A stretch of 38,864 nt of DNA from Flavobacteriales bacterium. Its GTDB lineage: Bacteria; Bacteroidota; Bacteroidia; Flavobacteriales_F; PHOS-HE28. The stretch is from positions 1 through 38,864 of the forward strand of contig JADJDP010000039.1 in assembly GCA_016702645.1 (NCBI GenBank). Reading direction: 5' to 3'. How positions within the stretch are numbered: the stretch's first letter is position 1; each line of letters starts with the position of its first letter. Below the pieces are notes generated by a model, which worked only from the letters and a program-made list of their open reading frames with translations, had not been told where the DNA came from and made no database searches. Position numbers and translations under genes: made by a program. Shown piece after piece: positions 7,889-16,173 of this stretch.

Positions 7889-9938
7889 TCAATCCAGCAC
7901 AACGCGACGTTGGAACGTGCGTCCCTCCATGCGCATGGTAAGCATGTACACGCCCTTCGGTAGCCGAATCACCTCCCACTCGCGCACCACATGCCCGGTA
8001 GGTGCGGCCATCTTCTCCTTTTGGACAACACGGCCGAGCATGTCGCTCAGCTCCAGGTCCATGACAGCAGGGTTCAGCAAGTGGACCGATACGGAGAAGC
8101 GGCCCTGGCTCGGATTGGGATAGACCTCGAATCCGCGCAAGGATAGTGGTTCCTCCACGCCCGTACAGACCTCCACATCCACCACCACCGGGGTCATGGC
8201 ACTGGCACAGGTGCCACCGCCCACCTCCACCTCCCAGTCGTAGAAGTAGTAGTAATACGTGGCTCCGCCACTGGAGCCCGTGATGCTGGCAACGTTGCCG
8301 ATCGTGTACGGATAGGAGACCCCCTTTGTGGTCCGCCACAGGTCAGCGGTCCCGCTCACCGTGGCAGGAGGTACCCTTCGCCGGGAAGGATATCGAAGTC
8401 CAATTCGAATACCGATTGCCCGGCCGGTACGAATGCCGAACGGGTAGCCCGCATCACACCTACATCATCCACCAGTTCGATGGTGCGGAAAGCCGCGCTA
8501 CCGGCGTAGAGTTTTACCGACTTCAGCCGGAAGGCGGCAGAGGCATCGAACAGCATGTACTGACCTCCTGAATGGGATGATCCCGAACCGCTGTTGTCCA
8601 GTTCGCCTCCATGGAGGATCATGCCCGGTTGTTGGTTGACATCCGACACTTGGAACGTCGTGCCGGCATACAAAGGCGGGGTGGTGAACGTTGGCCCGGA
8701 ACCCACAGGGTTGCCCAGCACATCGTACCAGACCGGGTTCGCTCCGGTGGCGGTCAGTGTTGCGGTCTCCCCTTCGCAGATCGTAATGCCTGCTGCGGTC
8801 GGCTGCGCCGGTTGTGACAGTTCCTCCACCGTGAAGGGAGCGGAGGTAGCCGTGCCACAATAATTGGTCACTGTAACAATGTAGGTTCCGGGGCCCGCCA
8901 TGATGGAATTCGATGTGGCACCGGTGGACCACAGGTAGGAAAGACCTGCATTCGCCCGGAGGGACACCTGCCCGCCAGGGCAAACGAACCCCTGTTCATC
9001 GCAGTGGATCTCCGCCTCGGCCATACCTCCCGGCTGCTCGGTCAGCGTCACCGGAACCGCTGTCCAGTTGTTCCCTTCGTCCGCTTCATCCACCACGTCC
9101 AAGGGATCGACCTCGTATACGATCCAGTAATCACCATCACAGGTGTTGGAGGGGATGTCGATCCACATGCCATCGAGGTATTCACTGTAGATGTCCGTGT
9201 ACCCTGACGAGATCCCTTGCCGGATCATGCTGCAGCCGTATGGGCCACCAAGACCATGGTTCGGGAAGTCAGTCCCGTAGAGCGTTGTCCCCGCGTTGTA
9301 GGTCGTGTTGTCATCCTTGCAGTGATGGTTGGCGGCACCGTCGGAGCAGCTGTTGTAGTCCATCAGGCAGAACCCCAGCTTGTACCCTTGGTCGATGATC
9401 GGCCATTGGCGAGGATCGGTCACTCCGGCTTCCGGGAGCGCGGGCTGCAGATGCCCCACTGGTCGTAGTGCGTGTGCCCGTGCGTAGGGTGGTAGGTCAT
9501 ACCCTGCGGTATCACGCGTTCCACGGATGTCATCGCCGCTCCGTTCTTGTGGAAGATCCGCTGGGTGGTGAGCTGCTTGGCCGTTCCCCCATTGGGGCAA
9601 GCGAAATCGATATCGGCGTTCGGGTCACTGACCACGAAGGTGTCCACCCCGCAAACGAACCGCCGGTTCCCGCTCAGGTCGACCCCGCGTACTTCCAATG
9701 GACCGTACCCGATGTTCGGCGTGGATCCGCTGACGTAGATGCGTCCGGCTTCCTCGTTCGGCCCGCCCAAGTAGTTCACCAGGCCGTACCAAGAGATGGT
9801 CATGTCCGGCAAGAGGTCGCAATCGGAACCGCCATCCGGACACGCGCAGGATGTCGCATTGGTGGTTGTGCATTGGCCGGACACGACGGTCGGCCAGAAA
9901 AGTACCAGGACCAGTGTCGGGGGAAGCAGGTGTCGCAT
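7889..9938 (-). CDS. Secreted lysyl-oxidase-like copper protein with T9SS sorting domain (two frame breaks)
   Basis: About 680 residues. The signal peptide is MRHLLPPTLVLVLFWPTVVSG. Residues ~25-290 match the lysyl oxidase fold. The copper motif HPTHGHTHYDQW (near 150-161) has the HxHxH spacing. GYKLGFCLMD matches the LOX segment holding the lysine of the LTQ cofactor, and SSGYTDIYSEYLDGMWIDI matches the one holding its tyrosine. A beta-rich region follows, with Ig-like PKD-type sequence (LSYLWSTGATSNSIMAGPGT). The C-terminal T9SS domain reads FEVYPNPSQGRFSVSV...LPKGVYMLTM. Frames break near 9421 (one G restores PEVTDP) and 8357. It is first in the operon, with an FNR-like box 51-64 bp upstream. 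Substrate is unknown; amine oxidation is inferred. Confidence 0.82.
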
Positions 9939-9988
9939 GGTTTGTGGATCGTGATCGGCGCAAGGTATGCCTGTGTCGGACATAAAAC

Positions 9989-10002
9989 ATGATGTATATC
10001 AT
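9989..10002. promoter_or_regulatory. FNR/CRP-type palindrome, site 1
   Basis: Sequence ATGATGTATATCAT is a perfect 5-4-5 inverted repeat (ATGAT-N4-ATCAT), close to the FNR consensus TTGAT-N4-ATCAA. It lies 51-64 bp upstream of the LOX-like start codon. Confidence 0.6.
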
Positions 10003-10234
10003 AAAAAAGATTGAATCGGCATCGCGAGCCGGCTGGTCTGGGTACGGCGCAAGACGTGTGTCCGGCATCCATGAACGGGCGGGTCGAATCGGGCTGATGT
10101 GGTATTGATTCCTGTTTGTAAAGGCTCTGGTGCGCTCCGATGGCGATGCCTGTCCAAGCGGTGGGGCAACGCTCCGACCCCGCGGACCCATCGGGGTCCA
10201 GACCGGCACTTCATCCATTGGTTCGTCGAATAAT

Positions 10235-10248
10235 ATGATGTAAAGCAT
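10235..10248. promoter_or_regulatory. FNR/CRP-type palindrome, site 2
   Basis: Sequence ATGATGTAAAGCAT has the same 5-4-5 layout with one mismatch in the right arm. It lies about 50 bp upstream of the probable start of the MbnP-like gene. Confidence 0.55.
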
Positions 10249-10297
10249 ATAACAGAACGGTTTTGTGCTTCCTTTGAACACTCCGGAACACCAACTG

Positions 10298-11046
10298 CCA
10301 TCGGTCGATCCCTTCAATTCCCCCTTTTTCGCGAGCACGGCCATCGCGCTCCTATTCGCTTGCCAGAAGGATGAGACGGATCGGCCGGGTCCGATACGAC
10401 AACCGGCTCCGTAACGCTGATCCTCGAACATCACATGGATGGGGTGCCATTGGCATTCGACACCATGTGCTATGCTACGGCGGCCGGTCATACATACAGC
10501 GTTTCGCGTCTGGAGTACTATTTGAGCGAGATCGTCCTGATCGGGGTTGATGGAACCCCGGACGGTACCATACATGGCCCTTGCTATGTGAACGCGGGCG
10601 GTACGACTTCATTCGATCTGGGCGCGCTATCCGGTGGGGCTTACAGCGGTGCCACGCTGCTGCTCGGATTACCGCCCGGCATGAACGTGACCGGCGGGCT
10701 GCCCAACACCTTGGAGAATGTGAACATGGCTTGGCCGGATCCGATGGGCGGTGGGTATCACTTCATCAAGTTCGAGGGCCATTTCCTCGAAGATGCCTCG
10801 CCCAACGGCTTCGCCATACATGTAGGCAACAACTCATATCTGGCGCACGCGGAACTCGGACAGGCGTTCACGCTGGACGGAGCGTCGGGTACACTCGCTT
10901 TGCGCTTCAACTTGAATGAGTTGTTCCGCACGCCGCATACCTACGATCTGTCCTCCGGGAACTACTCCATGGGCAACATGGTACTCATGGGGCAGCTCAG
11001 GGACAATGCGGTGGACGCGTTCACCATCGAATACCGACCGCTATGA
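10298..11046 (+). CDS. MbnP-like lipoprotein (start uncertain, one frameshift)
   Basis: The protein reads VTLILEHHMDGVPLAFDT, then YSVSRLEYYLSEIVLI, NVNMAWPDPMGGGYHFIKFE, ALRFNLNELFRTP and a short tail. This is the MbnP family pattern: beta-rich, periplasmic, with a conserved AW...GGYHF segment. The N-terminus is a lipoprotein signal (ASTAIALLFAC, cysteine at 10361-10363) joined after a frame slip near 10385. No good ATG precedes the signal in frame: a GTG at 10265 is possible but very close to site 2, so about 10298 is given as approximate. The stop overlaps the next ATG (ATGA). MbnP proteins bind copper after a partner MbnH oxidises a tryptophan to kynurenine; function here is inferred from the pair. 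Confidence 0.75.
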
Positions 11047-12066
11047 GGAATAGACCACTGATCCGGGCATTGGTGCTCGTGGGTCTTATGGGCTGCAAGC
11101 GGGACAATTCGGAGGACCTCGGTACGGACGTCCATTCCACCACGCCCTATGGCATATCCCCTCCGCATTATTTCCCGACCATGGAGATCCCTGCGGAGAA
11201 TCCGCTCACGTTGGAGGGCATCGAACTGGGCCGTCGGCTCTATTACGACCCGGTACTCTCCACCAATGGCCCCTTTGAAGGCTATTCCTGCTCGAGCTGC
11301 CACGATCAATCCCTCTCCTTTTCAGCGCCCAATGGAGGAGCTTCGGTGCTGCCGCATGTGAATCTTGGTTGGAGCCGCAACTTCCTATGGAACGGCAAAG
11401 TGCAGGGTGCTTTGGAGGATGTCATGCGTTTCGAGGTCGAGGATTTCTTCCAAGTGGATGTCGATGTGTTGCTTGACCATCCTGAATATCCAGCACTGTT
11501 CCTTGGCGCGTTCGGTGAGGACAGCATCACGGAGGACAAAGTGGCCATGGCCTTGGCCCAATGGTTCAGGCGCCTGGTATCCTTGGACAGTCGCTTCGAC
11601 CGGTATCTGCTCCACGGATCGACCTACGGCGAGCGAGATGAACGGCATGATGATCTACTTGACCGAGACCGGTGACTGCTTCCATTGCCATGGCATTCCG
11701 CTGATGACCGACAACGCGTTCCATAATATCGGTCTCGATTCCGTCTTTATCGGTGCCGATCTGGGCCGATCAGCCATTACGGGCGAGCCTGCGGACGTGG
11801 GCGCCTTCAAGGCACCCACGCTCCGGAATGTCGCTTTGACGGCACCCTACATGCATGATGGCCGTTTCGGTACCTTGGAAGAAGTGGTGGAGCACTACAA
11901 CTCCGGTGTGAAGCGGTCACCCAGCTTGGACCCGCTCATGACCAAGCCGGGGCAGACCACGGAACTCGGGCTCACTCCTTCGCAGAAGACCGATCTGGTC
12001 GCCTTCCTGCACACGTTCACGGATGTCACCTTCATCTCGGACCCGGCGCTGGCAAGTCCGTTCTGA
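11043..12066 (+). CDS. MbnH-like di-heme cytochrome c peroxidase family protein (one frameshift)
   Basis: A lipoprotein (MRNRPLIRALVLVGLMGC) with two heme motifs: CSSCH in the N-terminal half (YSCSSCHDQSLSFS) and CFHCH after the frame slip near 11630 (TETGDCFHCHGIPLMTDNAF). Other family hallmarks are GRRLYYDPVLS, FKAPTLRNVALTAPYMHDGR, LEEVVEHYNSGV and LTPSQKTDLVAFLHTF. This is the bacterial CcpA/MauG/MbnH superfamily. Its ATGA overlap with the MbnP-like gene singles out MbnH, which builds a high-valent bis-heme state to modify MbnP, rather than a hydrogen peroxide-scavenging peroxidase. It ends at TGA 12064-12066, 69 bp before the Crp/Fnr gene. Confidence 0.85.
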
Positions 12067-12135
12067 ACTATCCAAGGTGGGGCCGTGCGCCCCGGACTTT
12101 CTTCCATCCGGTCGAACGGCTGTTACTTTCCCGCC

Positions 12136-12836
12136 ATGAGCCAGGAAGCCGGCACCCATCTTGTCCGCCTCAACGACCTCATCGAGCAGTACTGTGCCCC
12201 CGAATGGAAGGAGTTGCTGCGCGAACGCAACGTTCAACTCACCTTCCGCAAAGGCGATCACATCTTCACCGATGGACAAGTGGCTGATCGCATGTACATG
12301 GTCCACCATGGGAGGGTGAAGGTGGTGGCCAGTTATGTGAAGGGTCAGGAGCGCGTGATCCGCTTGGCGGGCGATGGCGAGGTGCTCGGGCATCGGGGTA
12401 TCGGGGACAAGCCGGTCTATACGGCCACCGCCGTCGCGTTGAGCGAAACGCTGGTGAACATCATCCCCATGCAGCTCTTTCTCAGCACGCTCAAGGCCAA
12501 CAACCTCTTCTGTTACCACTTCCTTCTCTTCTTCGCAGAGGAATTGCGCTTGTTGGACCAACACCTGCGCGACCTGATGAACATGGACGTGACCCAGCGC
12601 ATCGCCAAAGTGATCAAGTTGGACATGGACGCCTTCGGCTTCGATGAGAAGGACAAGAAGAAGCTCGCTTTCACCATCAGTCGGAAGGACATCGCCAGTG
12701 CCGCCGATACCACCTATGAATCGGTGATCAGTGCGCTCGCGGATCTCCAGCGGCACGGTATCATCGGCCCTGGGGGAAGGAGATCCGTATCCTGAAGAAG
12801 CGGGAACTGGATAAGGTGATGAAGGGCACGGTCTGA
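12136..12836 (+). CDS. Crp/Fnr family transcriptional regulator (frameshift near C-terminus)
   Basis: About 233 residues after repair. The N-terminal cyclic-nucleotide-binding-like barrel is clear (FRKGDHIFTDGQVADRMYMV, HHGRVKVVASYVKGQERVIR, LAGDGEVLGHRGI). A dimer helix and a C-terminal winged helix follow (AFTISRKDIASAADTTYESV, ISALADLQRHGII). The reading slips in the CCCTGGGGG run near 12770, then ends with KEIRILKKRELDKVMKGTV. The N-terminal cysteine cluster of oxygen-sensing FNR is absent: one cysteine (about residue 20) precedes the barrel. It is therefore more likely a Crp, Dnr or redox-type member than a 4Fe-4S FNR. It is the best local candidate to bind the three palindromes. Confidence 0.87.
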
Positions 12837-12845
12837 TCCGGGATC

Positions 12846-13301
12846 TCACAGGCCATATTCCCATTCCGCCCAGCTCGTGGCGGTCTCTGCAAGCGGACCG
12901 CATGAAGGGCCACCGCATCGGGAAGTGTGGACCGGAGACTTTCCACGATGTCCAACAAGATTCTCGCAAGTAGGTTGCCATGGCACGAAGACGGTGCGGC
13001 CGAACAAGGCCGTATCGGGAACAGTATTGCCCCGTTCGTTCTCGTGAAGTACCAGCACATGGTCGTACCGGTCCAGCACCGTGCGCTTGACGATGTGCTT
13101 GAGCTCGGCGAAGTCCATCACCATGCCGTCCTTGGGATGACCGGCCATGTTGCGGGGAGCCCCTGAAAGCGTAACGTCCAGTGCATAGGAATGGCCGTGC
13201 AGTCCGGCGCAAGCCCCGTCGTGCCCAGTGAGTGCGTGCGCCATCTCGAAGGTGAACCGTTTGGTGACGCGCACGCGTCGCGCAGGATCCGTCCTCCTCA
13301 T
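12846..13301 (-). CDS. queD: 6-pyruvoyl-tetrahydropterin synthase/QueD family protein (frame slips)
   Basis: T-fold enzyme of the QueD/PTPS family. It has the zinc histidines and catalytic cysteine in FEMAHALTG and CAGLHGHSYALDV, then MVMDFAELK, YDHVLVLHENE and PTCENL. The reading leaves this frame near 12965, passing through LLVDIVESLRSTLPDAVALH, and returns near 12895 to end ATSWAEWEYGL. Start ATG 13301 overlaps the tryptophanase stop by ATGA, so this is the last gene of an aromatic amino acid lyase operon. QueD would act in queuosine synthesis and PTPS in tetrahydrobiopterin synthesis. The CxxxHGH spacing fits QueD, while the neighbours would also suit a biopterin role. Confidence 0.8.
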   Translation of the reverse strand: MRRTDPARRVRVTKRFTFEMAHALTGHDGACAGLHGHSYALDVTLSGAPRNMAGHPKDGMVMDFAELKHIVKRTVLDRYDHVLVLHENERGNTVPDTALFGRTVFVPWQPTCENLVGHRGKSPVHTSRCGGPSCGPLAETATSWAEWEYGL

Positions 13302-14677
13302 GCGATCGGTTCGAAATGCGCCGTGAAGTGGCGCAGGAACCTGGGCTCTTTCACGATGCGGCAGCCCTTGACGTGTTCGCGCGTGCGCATGATCTCCTCG
13401 AAGGTCTCGGCCACGTACTCGATGTGGCTCTGCGTGTACACGCGTCGTGGAATGGCCAGTCGGACAAGTTCCATGGGCGAGGGGATAAGACCACCATCAA
13501 CGGCGTATTTGCCGAACATCACCGAACCGATCTCCACGCTGCGGATGCCCCCGAGCCGGGTAGAGTTCGCACACCAGTGCTTGGCCGGGATATTCGTGCG
13601 CAGGGATGTGCGGGTAGAGCTTCTTCGCATCGATGTACACCGCGTGCCCGCCGATCGGCCGCATCAGCGGTACCCCGAGCGCATGCAGCTTGTCGCCGAG
13701 GTAGGTTGTGCTACGGATACGGTAATCCAGGTAATGCGGGTCGAAGACCTCTTCCAGGCCGATGGCGATGGTTTCCATGTCGCGGCCGCTCAGGCCGCCG
13801 TGTAGGTGGTGAAGCCTTCAGTGATGATGAGCAGGTTCACGCAGGCTTCCGAGAGCGCATCATCGCGCAGGGCGAGGAAACCGCCCATGTTCACCAAGGC
13901 GTCCTTCTTGGCGCTCATCACCGCGCCATCGGCGAGCGCGAACATGCGTTGCGCGATCCGACGGTAGCTCAGCTGGGCCATGTCCGCTTCGCGGTGGTTC
14001 ACGAACCAGCTGTTCTCGGCGATGCGGCAGCAGTCCAGCAGGAACAGGGCTCCATGCCGCTTGCAGATCGCGGATACGCCCTCCGCGTTGGCCATGCTCA
14101 CAGGCTGTCCGCCGCCACTGTTGTTGGTCACCGTGAGGATCACCGCACCCACATGGCCTTTGTGCTCCTTGAGCAACCGGTCCAATCCGGCAATGTCCAT
14201 GTTCCCCTTGAACGGATGTTCCAGAGCGGGGGTCCTTGCCTTCGGCGATCGGGATATCGATCGCGGTGGCACCGGTGAACTCGATGTTCGCGCGGGTGGT
14301 GTCGAAGTGCGTGTTGCTGATGAAAACCTTGCCCGGCCCCCCCAAGTGCCCGTAGATGATGCGTTCGGCAGCTCGGCCCTGGTGCGTGGGCAGAATGTGC
14401 TGCATGCCTGTCAACTCTTGCACGGCTTTCTCCATTCGTTCCCAGGAACGGGAGCCCGCGTAGGCTTCATCCCTTCCATCATACCGGCCCACTGGTGCGC
14501 GCTCATAGCGCTGGTGCCGCTGTCGGTCATCAGGTCGATGATCACGTCCCGCGAGCGCAGCAGGAAGGGGATTGTAGTGCGCGGTCTTCATTGCCCAACG
14601 CGTTCCTCCTCGGAGCTGATGCCGATGGGTTCCACGCTCTTGATACGGAACGGCTCGATGATGGTGCGATGGCGCAT
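13298..14677 (-). CDS. tnaA: Tryptophanase (several frame slips)
   Basis: PLP-dependent beta-eliminating lyase converting tryptophan to indole, pyruvate and ammonia. Pieces in order: RTIIEPFRIKSVEPIGISSE from ATG 14677, MKTAHYNP, GDEAYAGS-type DEAYAGSRSWERMEKAV, LPTHQGRAAERII, ISNTHFDTTRANIEF, VTNNSGGGQPVSMANAEGVS, LFLLDCCRIAEN, the PLP-lysine segment ADGAVMSAKKDALVNMGGFL, and IRSVEIGSVMFG. VEIG in the last motif matches E. coli TnaA rather than the MERG of tyrosine phenol-lyase. It ends LRHFTAHFEPIA. At least four one- or two-base slips (near 14590, 14225, 13785 and 13570) must be repaired. It starts 5 bp after the phenol-lyase stop. Confidence 0.85.
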
Positions 14678-14682
14678 GGCGG

Positions 14683-16059
14683 CTACAGTTTCTCGAAACG
14701 CGCCTGGAAGAAGCGCAGGTACTTGGGCTCATATACCATCTTCAACCCCGTGATGCTCGCGCGCCGCTCGTGCACGCGCTGTACGGACTCGGCGATCACG
14801 TCCATGTGGGCTTGCGTATACACACGCGGCGGGGATGGTGAGACGTACCAGTTCCAGTTCCGGGAAGCAGTGCTCGCCGGTGGTCTTGTCTCGACCAGCG
14901 CTCACGATACCCCGTTCCATGGTGCGTACACCGGAGTCCACGTAGATCTCCGCGGCCAGGGCCTGCGCGGGGAACGTGATCTGTGGCAGATGGGGAAGGA
15001 AAGCCTTGGCATCCAGGAACACTCCATGCGTGCCGATGGGTCGTACCAGCGGTATGCCCGCGTCGATCAACTTGTTCCCCAGGTAGAACACCTGCCCCAC
15101 GCGCGCCCGGATATGATCGTCCTGCACGCTCTCCGATGCCGATGGACATCGCCTCCATGTCACGCCCGGCAAGCCTCCGTACGTGTGCAGACCTTCATAC
15201 AGCACCACTTGGTTGCGGGCCTCTTCGAAAACGTCCCATTCATTGGTGGCCATGAAAGCCACCGATGTTCAGCGTCTTTCTTGGCGCCCTGGTGGCCCCG
15301 TCGGTCAAGGAGCAGATCTCCAGCACGATCTCGGCCACGCTGTGCTTCCTTGACCCTTCCTCGAGCCTGCTGGATCATGAAGGCGTTTTCGGCGACACGC
15401 GTCATGTCGTGGATGATGCGGATGCCGTGCTTCGCGGTCAGCTCCCGTACGGCCTTCAGGTTGGCGAGTGAGATCGGCTGCCCACCGGCCATGTTCACCG
15501 TGGTGGCCAGGCTGACGTACGGGATCCGCTTGGCACCGTATTCCGCGATCACGCCCTCCAGTTTGGCCAGATCCACATTCCCCTTGAAGGCGAAGAGGCT
15601 CCCGGGGTCATGCGCCTCGTCCACGATGATGTCCACGAACGATCCACCGGCCAGTTCCTGGTGCGCCTTGGTGGTAGTGAAGTACATGTTACCAGGGATT
15701 ATATCTCCCGGCTTGATGAGGATGCGCGAAAGGATGTTCTCGGCACCACGCCCCTGGTGGGTAGGTATCAGGTACTTGTACCCGTAGTATTTCCGCACGG
15801 CGTCTTCCAAGTGATAGTAGTTGCGGCTGCCCGCGTACGCCTCATCACCCATCATCAGCCCGGCCCATTGCCGGTCGCTCATGGCGCTGGTGCCGCTATC
15901 CGTGAGGAGATCGATGTATACCTCCTCGGATCGCAACAGGAAGGTATTGTACCCGGCTTCTTCCAATGCCTTTTCCCGTTGCGTGCGCGTGGTCATGAAG
16001 AGGGGTTCGACCATCTTGATCTTGAAGGGCTCGGCCCAGGACCTGTGTTGCTCTGACAT
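14683..16059 (-). CDS. tpl: Tyrosine phenol-lyase (frame slips in 3' half)
   Basis: Starts MSEQHRSWAEPFKIKMVEPL at ATG 16059. It is clean through YNTFLLRSEEVYIDLLTDSG, MMGDEAYAGSRNYYHLEDAV, THQGRGAENILSRILIKPGD, GNMYFTTTKAHQEL, TVNMAGGQPISLANLKAVRE and DMTRVAENAFM. The PLP-lysine region (near 15270-15330) and two later spots are frameshifted. LYEGLHTYGGLPG and SGVRTMERGIVSAGRDKTTG follow. MERG carries the arginine that binds the phenol hydroxyl in tyrosine phenol-lyase, which separates it from the neighbouring tryptophanase. The total span of 459 codons matches the ~456 of known enzymes. The product would release phenol, pyruvate and ammonia from tyrosine. Confidence 0.85.
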
Positions 16060-16173
16060 GCGGGGGTTGTTTCTGTGGTTTGGATGCAAGCGCTCAGGAT
16101 CAGACCGCCTCCTGCACGGCGCACGGATCTCCTGTGACCGGTTTCTTCGCGCGATGGCGGACGGATAGCGCAC

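Larger units (their letters stand above)
9939..10297. promoter_or_regulatory. Divergent regulatory region between LOX-like operon and MbnP/MbnH pair
   Basis: About 360 bp without a convincing gene. It holds two AT-rich palindromes in otherwise GC-rich DNA, one near each flanking gene (9989-10002 and 10235-10248). The middle part shows no clear coding signal. The arrangement suggests two back-to-back promoters controlled by one Crp/Fnr-type regulator. Confidence 0.6.

Noticed and set aside
12831..12850. Possible terminator between the convergent regulator and queD genes
   Set aside because: Only a short palindrome (GATCCGGGATC) is present, with no T tract.
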